Positions 22,119 through 33,892 of a stretch of 64,000 nucleotides of DNA are shown in pieces (the first letter of the stretch is position 1; each line of letters opens with the position of its first letter). The stretch is from contig NC_080041.1 of NCBI RefSeq assembly GCF_012489685.1, positions 24,975,780-25,039,779 of the forward strand, in the 5' to 3' direction. A model generated the notes under the pieces. It did no database searches and was not told where the DNA came from. It saw nothing but the letters and a program-made list of their open reading frames with translations. This DNA is from Lotus japonicus. Its lineage: Eukaryota; Streptophyta; Magnoliopsida; Fabales; Fabaceae. The translations under genes were made by a program, and so were the position numbers.

Positions 22119-23477
22119 CTAATCAGAGGAACAAATCCACGAATCAACTGCAGTACCACTACCGGCACCTTCCCCTCTACCAGCTGAGTTATTCTCCATC
22201 AATGTCTTGTCACCACCGTTCAATGTGCTCGATCCACCACCTGAAAAGTTCAACTTGCATCCACCACCACCACCAGAATCATCTTTCCCACCATTACCAC
22301 CACCGCCACCGCCGCCGTAACTCCCATCCAACGACATTAACGGATCTCTTCTACCTCCTCCATCACCACCACCACCACCACCACCAGTTTCAGTTGCAAC
22401 AAGATGTGCATTATTCACGTGGCCCTGGCCCACACCAAGATCCTCAAGCGATTGTAACGGCTTTGAACCAAACCCTCCAATGCCAAAAGCGTGAAGAGGT
22501 TGTTGTGAAGCGTGGAATCCGAGGATAGGGTTGTTATGCATGTTCAACATGCTGTTGTTATTGTTATAAGCCGTTAGACCCAGATCATGAGGTAGTTGCT
22601 GCTGTTGCTGTTGGTAGTTATTAGATGAGGAATTGTTGGTAGTGGAACCATCAACCATGTGGCTATTACTCTGCAACAACGATGATGAAGAAGAAGGAAA
22701 AATCAACTGATTCTGATGATTTTGCTGATGCTGAATGACCCTTTGTGGTGAAGGACGAAGAGGGTAAAAGGAACTGGTTGTGTCCAATTGAGAGGAGGAA
22801 GTAGTACTACTGGACCTGAAGGATGAGGAGGTTGCGAGAAGATCGAGGCGGCGAGAGTAAGATGAGCCGGAGAACGGTGGAGCTGGGATTCCGGTGAATT
22901 CTTGAACCATGGCTCTGAAGTTTGAGGTGTCCGTGGTGAGGACGGTGGTTGGTGCTCTCCTTGATGCTCTGGTTCGTTTCTTCGGGTTTCGCGGTGTGGC
23001 GTTGGCTTGAGATGATGAAACTGCCCTTGCGTTGTCGTCGTGGACGACGGAGCGTAGTTGTAGCGACGGGTCTGTTGCGACGGCAACGGCGATACTGCCA
23101 CCAAGGACTTGATGATGAGGTGGAAGCAAGGATGATGATGGTGAAGCTCCTGCAGTGCAATCGGGTTCAGATCTTCGGGTTTGTGAAGGACCTGTTTCCA
23201 GATTTAGGAAGCAATTTAGGTTTGTGTTGTTTGGTTGGGGTTGTGAGAGGGAGTGAAAGTAGGTTGATGAAACATCAAAGAAAGAGGGATGGTTATGGTT
23301 ATGGACATGGTTGTGATGAAGAGGAACAAGGGAAGGGTGTGAGAGGGAACCAAATTGGGGTGGTTGATTGAGGAACGTGGAAGGGAGAAGTGTTTGATGA
23401 TGATGATGATCAGGTCGTGATGAATCGTATTCTTCATCACCACTGGATGAGATACTTCCACTGTTGCCAGAGTCCAT
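22119..23477 (-). CDS. VQ motif-containing protein (VQ22/JAV1-like candidate)
   Basis: Single-exon gene of 452 aa from ATG 23477 (MDSGNSGS); the upstream in-frame extension to 23609 is hydrophobic and not part of it. The VQ signature FRAMVQEFTG lies at about residues 187-196, followed by IPAPPF and preceded by a basic, nuclear-signal-like stretch PKKRTRASRR (about 165-174). The rest is disordered: His-rich N-terminus (HHHHQ; HHNHVHNHNH), Ser-rich middle, Gln/Asn runs, two poly-Gly tracts, and a short conserved-looking tail DSWICSSD. VQ proteins are plant-specific nuclear cofactors that bind group I and IIc WRKY factors and are often MAP-kinase targets in defence, jasmonate and stress responses. 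Intronless structure is usual for the family. The link to JAV1/VQ22 is from recall of the motif context and is tentative. Confidence 0.9.
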   Translation of the reverse strand: MDSGNSGSISSSGDEEYDSSRPDHHHHQTLLPSTFLNQPPQFGSLSHPSLVPLHHNHVHNHNHPSFFDVSSTYFHSLSQPQPNNTNLNCFLNLETGPSQTRRSEPDCTAGASPSSSLLPPHHQVLGGSIAVAVATDPSLQLRSVVHDDNARAVSSSQANATPRNPKKRTRASRRAPTTVLTTDTSNFRAMVQEFTGIPAPPFSGSSYSRRLDLLATSSSFRSSSTTSSSQLDTTSSFYPLRPSPQRVIQHQQNHQNQLIFPSSSSSLLQSNSHMVDGSTTNNSSSNNYQQQQQQLPHDLGLTAYNNNNSMLNMHNNPILGFHASQQPLHAFGIGGFGSKPLQSLEDLGVGQGHVNNAHLVATETGGGGGGGDGGGRRDPLMSLDGSYGGGGGGGNGGKDDSGGGGGCKLNFSGGGSSTLNGGDKTLMENNSAGRGEGAGSGTAVDSWICSSD

Positions 23478-24240
23478 AGCTTGTAAATTAAGCAAAAGTT
23501 GTTGTGGGGAACCAAAAAGTGTGAGATAAAAACTAAGGAAGATTATAATATGGAACAAGAAGTGGTAAAAGTAGATCAAATTCAGAACTATGTTGGTGGT
23601 GGTGATCAATTCTTCTACTACTATACCCTTTTAGAAAGATGGAATCCTTGATCTGCAATGGAAGCAAATCTTTTTGAAGCTTGTCTAAGGAAAAAGGTTT
23701 TCTATAAAAAGAAGAGAAAAGAAGGTGTGAGCATGTTAGATCTCTCACCTCATGACATAATAAAACTGGCTAGTTAGGGAAGATATGTGTGATGGTATGT
23801 GAAAGCTAAGAAAGCAAGAAAGGAAGTAATGAAAAGCCTGGAGAGGAAAATTACAAAAAGGCCATGACCACCTCGAAGAAGGAGCTAGTGGTGTGTTTGT
23901 GTGTGTGATTAGGGTTTGAGGAGGAGCAGAAAGAAAAGGGAAATGAAAGGAGGGGAAAGGTTATTTAAGCTTTTTTTGTGTGTGTTCAGAAAAAGAGGTG
24001 GTGTTAGGGGGAAGATGATGAGGATTCTAGAGAGTGGAAGGTGGTGGGGTATAGGCAATGGAGTAGAGAGAAAAAGAGGTGCTGGTGGCTGGCAACGGGT
24101 CAAACTCAAAGGGAAATGGTGAGAGGGACAGTGAGAGAGAGTGAAGTGAATGTGAAAGGTTGAAAAGGATGTTGTGGTGTAGTGTGTTGGATGGGAACTG
24201 TGAAATCTTTTACATAGACAAGGCAAATTAAAAAAGCAGC
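23478..24240 (-). promoter_or_regulatory. 5' UTR and proximal promoter region of the VQ gene
   Basis: Sequence upstream of the VQ start. On the gene strand it is pyrimidine-rich (CT runs at about 23910-24180), as in many plant 5' leaders. A TTAAATAA-like word at about 23960 could be a TATA element. The transcription start cannot be placed. Confidence 0.4.
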
Positions 24241-27031
24241 TAAGCTATTTGAAGATAAATTAATTTAATTAATAATAATAATAATAATAAGCCAATTAGA
24301 ATTAGAAAGAGAGAAAGAGAACAAAAAGTGAAAGGGAAAGGAGAACCAAAGATCGTAGGCCAGGTTATACACGAGTAATTAATTGCGGGCGTATGGTCAC
24401 CAAAATTCAACTATATACAACGCTTCATCAACAGTAACCTAAGATATGTATAATCTTTTGTCTATTCTTAATTTCTTAAATATAATCATTTTGTCTGTTG
24501 TGTGATGTATTTCGACGAATATAAATTTATATTCATTTTATATTTTATCATTTTATATGAATATTAAGTCTAAAGAAATTAAACATTTAAGTATTTTATA
24601 ATGCTTTTTCTAAATTAAACGGTTATCATTGTTTTATATATGATTTTTTTGTGTGATGTAAATTGTTTTTATGAATATTAAGTCGATCTATAGAAATGAT
24701 TCATTTTATCTGCTTGTATTAAATACATTAATCTATATATATAATTATTTACCACTCAGTTTATAATTTATTTTCGTGATTTTAATGGCAAATCTCACTT
24801 CTTTAGGATGGAATAATAGTTCCCTGTTCTATTAATGGGGCACACAATATGGAGGTGTCCTTGTATATGTGGTTCCACAAAATGGAACCTCCGTACCATT
24901 CTTACTTTTTTAAATAATGAAATATTAAAAAAAACAATGAAATGCAGTTATGTTCCACATACGAAATAACATTATTAATTTCTTGTTTAATTGTTTTAAC
25001 TAATTTCCAAGTGTCCAGAGGTGATAGTTTATCAAACTTGATAAGTGTTTGTTGACCCGGATGTAAGGGTTAGAAAGATTTTTAGCAAACCACTTTTAAA
25101 TCCTTCAAGATTCAAACGTAGTATAGTAACCGATTTATATCGTCATTAGGGAATTGAAAATACAACACCGTCCTTTAGCAAAAACAGTTAACCAACGAGT
25201 TCAATAAAAGTCTTGGTTGATTGTTTCGAGATGCGTAGTGAAAATAAAGAAAACGGTAATAAAAACGGATTTAAAACAGATTGAGAAAATTGCTGACATT
25301 GAGGTTCACACATCAACTATCCTATAGCATACAATTCAATGCATACAACCTTTTTTTTTCTTCTTCTTGATTTCATCACATGAGTTCTTATTTATCTCAT
25401 TAATTTCTTACATGAGTAAATCAACGGTTCACTCCTCTAATTATCGATGTCTTACATAACTAACGAAGCAAAACGTAATGGGTACGGATGTTAAGAGACT
25501 AACAAACCTAACCTTATGCCTAGCAATTAAAAATATTAAAGATACCACCTAAATTCAATTCAAATATGTAGTTTTCAGTCACACATCAAATCTCAAACCA
25601 TGTTCTAGTTGATCAAGCTAAAACAAGCATTAAAATCAAAATCATATCATTAAAGTCAAGAGATAAAATAGATCCATATGCAAATGAACTAAGATTGATA
25701 CATTCAAGTTAAGTATTACACCCAATCCCAACAAAAAGAACTTAGGTATCCATTTGCATGGATGCTCAACAGCTTACAAGGAGAAACTAGGAAGAGATAA
25801 CGATCTCGTGCCGACGTCGGCGTGTCTCCAGTTCGGCGGAGGGCACAAGAACCTTAGACTTACTTTTCCTCATCTTTCTTGAGTGTTTTCTCTTCTGGGT
25901 ATCAGTTCTCTCTTTTCTTTTTCCAATCTGTCCTTCAAAGCTGTGTGTTTGGTTCTTTTATAAAGTTTTGTTGTCAAGATTACTCCAAGCAGCTTCAGGC
26001 AAGCTTTCTTCATGGCGAAAAATTATCCATGATGAAAGGATATTTAATGAAGACGTTTTCCTCCACTAACTACTATCAAACCGCTTTCAAGACTCAATCG
26101 TAGTACAATATCGGGTTTTTTCGTCTCCACAGGGTTTGCGTTGCTATGTATTAATCTCACTAGATAGATGTTGGTTGAACGGTTGAAAAAGTGATATGTG
26201 TTTTTATTTTAATAAATAAAAATTATAAAGAAAGCAATAAAAGAAATTTCATAAAGACAAACGAAGAAGAAAACTTTTTTTGGAAAATTGGTTCACTTGA
26301 TTTTCAACTTATTCTTAACCAATATACTCTTATAAGATGGAATCAACATTTAAGATGCTGATAAGAGTTATTCACGTACTAATTTCTTAACTAAGTGAAT
26401 CTACCGGTTAAGAACCTAGCCTTAATTCTTTAAGCCTTAGTGATCATAAAATGAGCATTATAACACATACCTCCTCAATGAGACATTCTCAAGCTCTGTT
26501 CCTAACACAAGAAGTTCATGTCATAGTGGATAGTATCTTTGACTGTCACTCAAGAAAACATAATAGTTCCTACTAGATAATCATATCCTAGAGATGTGAG
26601 TATCCGACTTGTTACTCGGTTTAGATCTCATTCCCAACTCATGATATGCATACCTAAGGGTTAATGTTTCCTATTGTCACCTGAAAAAACTCCAACCCAA
26701 CATAAGTCAATCCTTTCTTAAGATGATTGTTGCAATGATGGTTTCTCTCATAAACTAAATTCACACCAACCTTTCAATCGTTATGCATATCTTAAAAATC
26801 ATCATATTGGCAAAAGATACATGAACGCGCATAGAGAATATTAAACTTAAGATATAAGTATTTTTCCCATTTCTATGAACTAAGCATACATTAATTCATA
26901 TCAATTTCTCAATTCATTTATGAATTAATATAAACTCTTAACACCACCATCCGACCAATTGAAGCATTAAGCGTATAGAGAAACGCCAAATAGTGAAAAT
27001 TCACAAATTATAATTGCATAAAGATGTATTG
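24241..27031. other. Intergenic with decayed retroelement-like sequence
   Basis: No supported gene. Two stretches about 1 kb apart (about 25110-25330 and 26095-26300) look like diverged copies of one sequence: each has a cgtagta word, then tatcg/atcgtc, then A-rich DNA and ggttcac. The tcgtctccacaggg word near 26125 recalls untranslated parts of legume gypsy elements. That assignment is weak. Confidence 0.4.
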
Positions 27032-27036
27032 AATAA

Positions 27037-28233
27037 TGTAAGACCAAGATTTGGTCATGTAGTACAACTCTATGTTTTGATGATTACATATTAACTATTG
27101 TGTATGAACAATTGTGGTACTCTAACATTGTTTTCTGAGTGTTTAAATGACAGGCTCTGACTCTAGTCAATACTCACAATTATCAGAAGCATTTAGCCCA
27201 AAGAGTAACCAACGCAATGTTTTCGCACTCACTATGTTCTAATTGAACAGTAGTATATGCTTCAGAAGTTCTGAAGATGATAAGCTCTGATGTGGATTCA
27301 GATCACTTAAAGTTCTGAAGACCAGAAGCTCTAAAGGTCCAGAGGCTCTGAAGGTCCAGAAGTTCTGAAGGTCCAGAAGCTAAGAAGTAAAGATTTTGAA
27401 GTCCAAGAGTAAGCTGGGTCTGAATACCAAGTACTTCAAACTCTGATGTCCAGAGGTAGAAGATACGAAGGTCAAATGATCAAAGCTTCCCTCTGACTCT
27501 GATCACCAAGCTTCACAAGTTCCAACATGAAGCGTCGTCTGATCAGAAGTCAACTAGGATAACGCTCACGTCGCTGTCCAAGTACAAAAGCAATTGTACT
27601 ATCCTGACGACCTTACCTAAGATGTTCAGCCACATCAGAATCTGGAAGTTCCGGATTTGCCCTCCAATGGCAGCATTTCAAACAACGAATACAACCCTAA
27701 TCCTTGGAGTATAAATAGAGGCTGAAGCTGGAAGAAGACGCTAAGAAACTTTGTGCAAGCTTAAGCAACCATTCAATATTCTCTTAGCAATCTTTCTTCG
27801 ATCGTTCTTACTGTGTTTACCTTAGCTTTCTTAGAAGCATTCATTGTAAACCCAAAACCCTCAAACAGTTAGTTTGATTTCCTTAAGGAACCAAGTTTGG
27901 TCAGCTCCTTGAGAAGACTAAGAGAGTGAATCTTAGTGTTTGCTAGTTCATTGTATTGTTAGTCACTGAGCAGGTTGCTAGTGCAGTTGTAACAAACATT
28001 GAATAGTGGATTGCCTTCATTCTAAGAAGGAAGAAATCACCTTAACGGGTGGACTGAACTAGCTTGAGCGATTATCAAGTGAACCAGGATAAAATACTTG
28101 GGTGCTTCTCTTCATCTCTTATCTTTGCACCTTGTGTTGTTTATTCGAGAGATTTGTCTAAATCTCAAGAGGGAAATTTTTTAAGTTGAAAACGCTATTC
28201 AAACCCCCCTTTCTATCGTTTTTCATACCTTCA
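27037..28233 (+). mobile_element. Solo LTR, same Sirevirus type as the 12-kb element
   Basis: A 1,197-bp unit starts tgtaag and ends taccttca, with aataa on both sides (27032-27036, 28234-28238), a perfect 5-bp target duplication. Read in this direction it resembles the reverse complement of the LTR at 5864-7110. Shared parts include ctctatgttttgatgattaca, gaacaattgtggtac and a terminal cccccctttctatcgttttt-like end. No internal region remains. It is more diverged than the two LTRs of the complete copy are from each other. Confidence 0.85.
27312..27392 (+). repeat. About 18-bp tandem repeat inside the solo LTR
   Basis: Four to five units of the type ctctgaaggtccagaag follow each other with small changes. 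The same words occur, less regularly, in the LTRs of the full-length copy. Confidence 0.75.
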
Positions 28234-28364
28234 AATAAGAGTAAAATCAAACTACATTATCCCAAATACTAAAAGAGAGTCAACACACGAAAATAGATAA
28301 GGAGGAAAGTTGAACCAAGATATATAGAACGGAGACATGGACGTCCGAAGAAGTTGACACCTTC

Positions 28365-28625
28365 TATTAGAATTAGGGAGACCTAACTCAACCCAAAATC
28401 TAGCTCTAATTGGCCACATCTCTAGCCAATGTGGGACTCTAACACACACCCTCACACCTAGGGTTGGACATCTGGAGCGTGGAATGAAATGGGTGACCCA
28501 AATATGGGGAGTCAACAAATGGATCTAGGATAAGCTCTGATATCATATTAGAATTAGGGAGACCAAACTCAACCCAAAAGCTAGGTCTAATTGGTCACTT
28601 CTCCAACCAATGTGGGACTCTAACA
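28365..28625 (-). mobile_element. Miniature LTR element (TRIM/SMART-like), 261 bp
   Basis: Two 80-bp direct repeats at 28365-28444 and 28546-28625 differ at about 7 positions. The whole unit is flanked by a perfect 5-bp duplication ccttc (28360-28364, 28626-28630). Read on the minus strand, each repeat starts TGTTAGAGTCCCACATTGG. The 5' copy (28546-28625) is followed at once by tgatatcagagc (28534-28545), an 11-of-12 match to the initiator tRNA-Met PBS. A purine-rich stretch (ggtgtgagggtgtg) precedes the 3' copy. There is no coding capacity. The inner region is only about 100 bp. Confidence 0.88.
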
Positions 28626-28630
28626 CCTTC

Positions 28631-29446
28631 CTCCATGGCCCTGACACGGGCCATCAAGGGCCTCCTACCTTTCCTCTCCACCATAAAATTGCCTCCAATC
28701 CCAAAAGTGTTTATTAGGTTTAGAAGAAGAGGAAGATGAAAAGATCCCAAAAAATAGGCCGCAGATTATAGTGATTTATCGTAATCTGGTACGTGTTTGT
28801 CTTTTATGGTGAAGCTTATGATCAGGTGCAATCGCGTGCACCGTAAAGTTGTGCACCCTCACGAATCTGGCGCATTAACTTCTTGAATCTGACACATGTC
28901 GCGATCTCATGCGCAGGCCGAGACACGATAAGCCGATGGACGCGCAATGCAGTGAATAAAACTCCTGCATCTACGAATTTGTTTCTTTTTCCTTTTTTTT
29001 GTGATTTTCTCTCTCCTCTCAAATCTTCTCCTAAAACAACAATAAAATAAAATAAATAGAAGATAAAAATAAGATAACTACTTAAAATAAACTCATCTAA
29101 TCCTAATTTATAGTAAATAAATCCTAATGATATCTAGAAAAATAATATAAAATGTAGAAAAATACTAAAATTAAATAAAAACATTAAAATGCATGAAATA
29201 AGCCTAAAGTGTCTTAAAATGACTGAAATATCTAAAAATTATATTAAACTACATGCAAATAAACTAGGAAAATAACATAAATCTCGGGTTATCACTTCAT
29301 CGTCGTAATTTTTGCTTCAAGCACTCTTCAATAGAAAAATAACATCTTTGTTGTAAAATGATTGCTTGAAGCAATCTTTGAGCAAGTAAGCAATCTTTAC
29401 TATTGTAATTTCTTTGCTTCAAGCAAATTTCAAACTAGCAAGCAAT
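28631..29446. other. Intergenic, no gene seen
   Basis: AT-rich. Near 29300-29450, and again just beyond the next element (33474-33570), the words cttcaagcaa and caagcaatcttta repeat, so the 4-kb LTR below inserted into a small local repeat. Confidence 0.5.
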
Positions 29447-30149
29447 CTTTATGTAACACCCCGATTTCCGGGTGTCACTTTAGTAACTCAAAAATAAAAT
29501 AAAGCGGAAAAGCAGGTATTTTTTTTCGTTTTGTTTAAATAAAATGACTTGTCGAAATAAAGACTCAACCCAATCGCGATTAACAACGACTAATATACAA
29601 TATAAGTACAGCCCTCGCTGTAACTAAAAACATCGTCACGAGTGTCCTCAAGTGACGGAAAATAACATCAAGTAACTGAAAGTAGTGCCCGCAGGCAATT
29701 ATGTGCAACCCATAGTCAGAGTCATAAGCTTTATAAATACAGTCCTCCGAGAAAGTATGCCAGCCCAAAATGGTCTCTAAAAGACCTCCTAAGTCCGCCA
29801 AACTCCCTATGATCCTCATGGAAGAGAACCACACAAAAAGTTAATAGTCGGGGACTTACGTTGCCCCAAAATGAGAAATGACAATCAGAGCTATGACAAC
29901 AACACCCCATATACTACACCCCTAACGTCGACCCTCATCCGATCCTGCATGAAGTCTGGGTCCACGTCGAAGGCTCAGTAGTAGTCATTTCGCTCTGGGT
30001 CTTCCCCGAACGATGAACCATCATGAATCAGTTGTTGGACGTCTGGCAGCAGGCCGACCGCCCAAACACAACATACACACAAAGCCACAACGCGAGGGTT
30101 AACTCACAGAATATAATAGATAATAGATGCAACATGTGAAGAATAGGGG

Positions 30150-30186
<37 letters not shown>

Positions 30187-30441
30187 ATATATACATATAA
30201 GTTATGTACTGCCTACCCTAAGTTATATACATAGCATGTTATCGAATCTCTAATACAATTCAATCATCAAAACACATAACGATGTTTATCAAACGATGTT
30301 TATCAACATCACATCATCAAAACACATAACGATGTTCAACAGATCAACAAATATAGTTAGGTGCATGGCGTGCTAATGCAATGTCATGCTTAAAGGATGA
30401 TCCGGATAAAATGTCACCATCTTAATGGATGGGACAAGCCA

Positions 30442-30572
30442 AGCATCTCGCTCCGCTAAAACATCTCGCTTTTATGAAGCATCTCGCTCCTGTGAAGCAG
30501 CACGCTCCTGTGAAGCATCTCGCTTCAGTGAAGCGTCTCGCTTCAGTGAAGCGTCTCGCTCCAATGAAGTCC
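30442..30572. repeat. 18-bp minisatellite in the 4-kb LTR
   Basis: About seven units of the type catctcgctcctgtgaag follow head to tail with variation (catctcgcttttatgaag, cgtctcgcttcagtgaag and so on). Because 18 is a multiple of three, several frames stay open across it and give repetitive ORFs on both strands. These are not believed to be genes. Confidence 0.9.
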
Positions 30573-30741
30573 GATCTGATATCGTCCTTCGGAAAGCACC
30601 ACACTTCCCAAGAAATGTATGCATGAATGCAATATGGTTAGCCAAACAAGTAATCTTCCTCACCAAGGTACGCGTGTCTAGCTAGAGTACATTGTCTCTA
30701 CAATACCCTAAGGTAAACAAAAAAGTGCTAGTCATACTTGG

Positions 30742-31085
30742 TAACTTTCCTAGTCACTTTGGCTCACCGTCTCGATGGCCAACCAAACTGCTCAACGAGC
30801 AAAAGAATGCATCTTGCACTCAGTGACTTTCAAGTTACTTTGGCTCACCAGCTCGATGGCCAAATGGGTTGTTCGACGAACAAGGAGAATGCTGCTCGCA
30901 CTCAGTGACTTTTCAATTTACTCAGGCTCATCAGCTCGATGGCCGAAAGGCTGCTCAATGAGAAAAGATGGTGCACTCGCACTTGGGGACTTTCCAATCA
31001 TCCTTGGCTCATCCTTTGGATGGCTAAATAACCGCTGAAGGAGCAAGAGGTTCTATCACACTCAAGGACTTTCCTCACACTTAGA
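30742..31085. repeat. About 82-bp tandem array in the 4-kb LTR
   Basis: Four units start at about 30742, 30826, 30907 and 30989, with the start of a fifth at about 31069. Each contains gactttc, then ttggctcaccagctcgatgg, a gctgctcaacgag-like word and tcgcactcagtg. Units differ by many substitutions, so the array is old. Confidence 0.85.
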
Positions 31086-33892
31086 TCGTCGACCTTTCTC
31101 GTTTTCCAAACTCATTTCAGATCCTAAGTCTTTTCAAGAAATTGTCATTATTATTTGAAGGTGTTCTATCTTTAGTTAATGCATTATGAATTTCATTTAT
31201 GAAGTCAAGTTCCATTTCTCTTTTGTTTCAAAATTCTATAAGTCAAAAATCCCAACAAACCCAAGTAATTCCCCGAGGAGGTCTTGATCCCCTAACACGG
31301 CAAAGATCCAGACCTTGGTCCGACCTGTTAATCATTCCCTTAAAAGTTCAGTCACTAGTATGGTCTAACCTCACGTTTCCCCACACTCCGAAATCATATA
31401 ATTATGCACTATCTCAAGTCAGTACAATTCAATAGAGCATATGCAAAACATCGTAAACTCAACAGAAATAATGACATATAGCTCAGTTCAATATTCAAAC
31501 ACAACAACAGTCAAATTATAAACACATATATCAATACATCCTATGATTAACCATTTAGCACATAGCATGTGAATCAATCAACAACAATCAAAACGATAAG
31601 TAAATCTCAATCGACAATGTCAGTCGAAGCCTCATAAAACGGAGACACACGTCTCAATTAGTTCACTCGGCCGAAGCCTCCAGAAAACATTTCTCAGTGA
31701 ATCAACAATCAAGTGCATAAACAATATATCAAGTCGAATTGATCGACGCCTAAAACATTAGTTAGCAAGGCAAGTTGCCCTCACCTCTAGTTCCTCCAGA
31801 ATCACGGTGTATGTCACGCTCACAAGCTTGCTCAGTCAAGCCCAAGGTTTCCACAAACGAACCTTAGAGAAAACAAAGAAAAAATCAATCAAAATCAGTC
31901 GATACAATCGAAACAATACTAACTAACGTTAGACAAAGCTAAAGAAGCTTTAGAGTACAACATTTAGGCACAGATGGAAGGGCTTTCCCCGAATGGATGA
32001 GTTTTGACTCGATTCAAGTTTAGTACAAAAACACTTTATTCGCTAAAACGTGCATAACTCGAGCTACAAAACTCTGAATGACACGAAACCGACGCCAAAA
32101 TTTTGACAATTGAAAGGGCTACGCTATAGCTCAGGTCATACAGGCTCAAAAAATATTTTTGGACACGTTACCATACCAAGTAAGTTTCAGCCACTATCAA
32201 AATATGGTTTCCTGAACTTTTTCTTCGATCTAATTCAATTCCTAGGTATTCTTAGGCGATATCTAGGCCAGGGAAACTCTCAGAAAAATTTAAAATTCGA
32301 AATGCGACTTAGGGGTATATTGGTCAAGATTTTTAGCTCTGAAATTCAAAGCTGGAATTTTGAAAAACAAATTTGATGTGGTTGTCACTAACGACGTTTA
32401 TGACAACTAATCCTACTGGCACTAAGCTCAGTCGAGAGTTTTTAATCCAAAGAACGAAGCTTTGGTCAGAAAATGGGTATTTTCATAGAATTGAAGCTCT
32501 GCGACAATTCGGCGAGATTCGGCAATAACAACTGGATAATCGTGCTCTTGGGTTAGTAGAGAAGAGATTTTGACAGAGAAATCAAGTCATTTGGACAGTT
32601 TTACAAAAAGCTCAAAACTTTGAGCACAGAAAGACATAGAGAAAAGCGACATAATTTACGATCAGAGGTAAGGAATAGCATCAGTACCTCGAGGTCTACG
32701 CGTAGCAACGAACAGAGCGACGATTAGGCAAGAATCGACAAAAATCTTGTTCTCCCTCTCCTCCTTGGTGCTCGCGGGTTTGGATGGCAATGGTGAAGAG
32801 ATTTTTGAGTTTTTCTCCTATTTATAAGAGATGGAAAACGCGGGAAAATGAATATTTCGCGATTCCGATTTTTCCTGCACATTCCTATGTGAATTCTAAG
32901 TGAGAATCTGGCGACAGAATTCCAGAACTCGAAACAGGTTTTCTTGGAATTTAAACAAACGATTCACTAACGGTGTTAATCGATTTAACCCGAAAAGTTA
33001 CTTTTTGCAGTTGATGTCGGAAGAGAAAACTTCCTTCTGAAGAAAGGTCGAAAACATCGACAGAAATGGGTGGGCGTGTGTGGAATCTTTGTTTGAAGCT
33101 CCGAATAGAAAAAGTCTTCATCGATAGTTTACTTTAAGGTTCTTGAGCTATCAGGGATTCAGTTTCGGCAGACTTCCAAGAATTGGAATCGGTCGTTTGT
33201 ACATTCCTGAGTTTCGTGTCGAAATACTTGTCATGGAAAGGAATAAGAGAAATTCTTATATTCCTCTGAATATTTTTGAAGTTTTTTCTTAGTACTATTT
33301 TTTCGTATCGACTTTAATACTATTCTTAGTGTTTTCCTGCACTTTCTCCTTCATAAATTTATTCCATTCGGTAAACACTTGTTCAGGTTTCCTTCACAAT
33401 TCATCGAAACATAATCGTGGATAGGAATTTAATTAATTAATTCTATAACTAAAATTTTGGGTCTCACACTTTACTTCTATAATTTCTCTGCTGCAAGCAA
33501 ACTACAAGCCAGCAAGCAATCTTTACTTTTGTAATTTCTCTGCTTCAAGCATACTTCAAGCTTCAAGGCACCAATTCTTCAATCTATGATATTTTCTTGA
33601 TTTACAACTTCAAACAAATCTACATACCAAAACTCATTCATACATCAAAATATGAGAGTTAGCCCTTAATCTCTACACAAAACCTCTAACAACTAAATCT
33701 TCACAATTGGAGGTTAATTTGAGAACTATTTCACATTTCTAAATAAGATAAATTCCCACAAATGATATAGAAATTAAGTAAATTTGACACTTATTAATAA
33801 GGATATTCAAATTATTGGTCTTGATCTCTAGAACCACTATAACACTTGAGGTTTTCAACCATATTCAAATAACAGTAGCCTAATTTAAAAAA

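Larger units (their letters stand above)
29452..33468. mobile_element. Solo LTR of about 4.0 kb (Ty3/gypsy-like)
   Basis: The unit begins tgtaacaccccgatttcc and ends ttttgggtctcaca, so TG...CA. The 5-bp sequence cttta is exactly duplicated on both sides (29447-29451, 33469-33473). No second copy of the terminal sequence, no PBS and no pol domain were found between the ends, so it reads as one very long LTR. The tgtaacacccc start and gggtctcaca end recall legume gypsy LTRs; the lineage is not assigned. It contains a (TA)n run (about 30150-30182) and two tandem arrays listed separately. Confidence 0.72.

Noticed and set aside
22202..23371. Alternative frames of 108-140 codons in the VQ gene
   Set aside because: They arise from codon-repeat runs in the true frame, which alone contains the VQ motif and a sensible start.
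30422..30685. Repetitive ORFs on both strands
   Set aside because: They are translations of an 18-bp minisatellite that keeps all frames in phase; no independent coding evidence.
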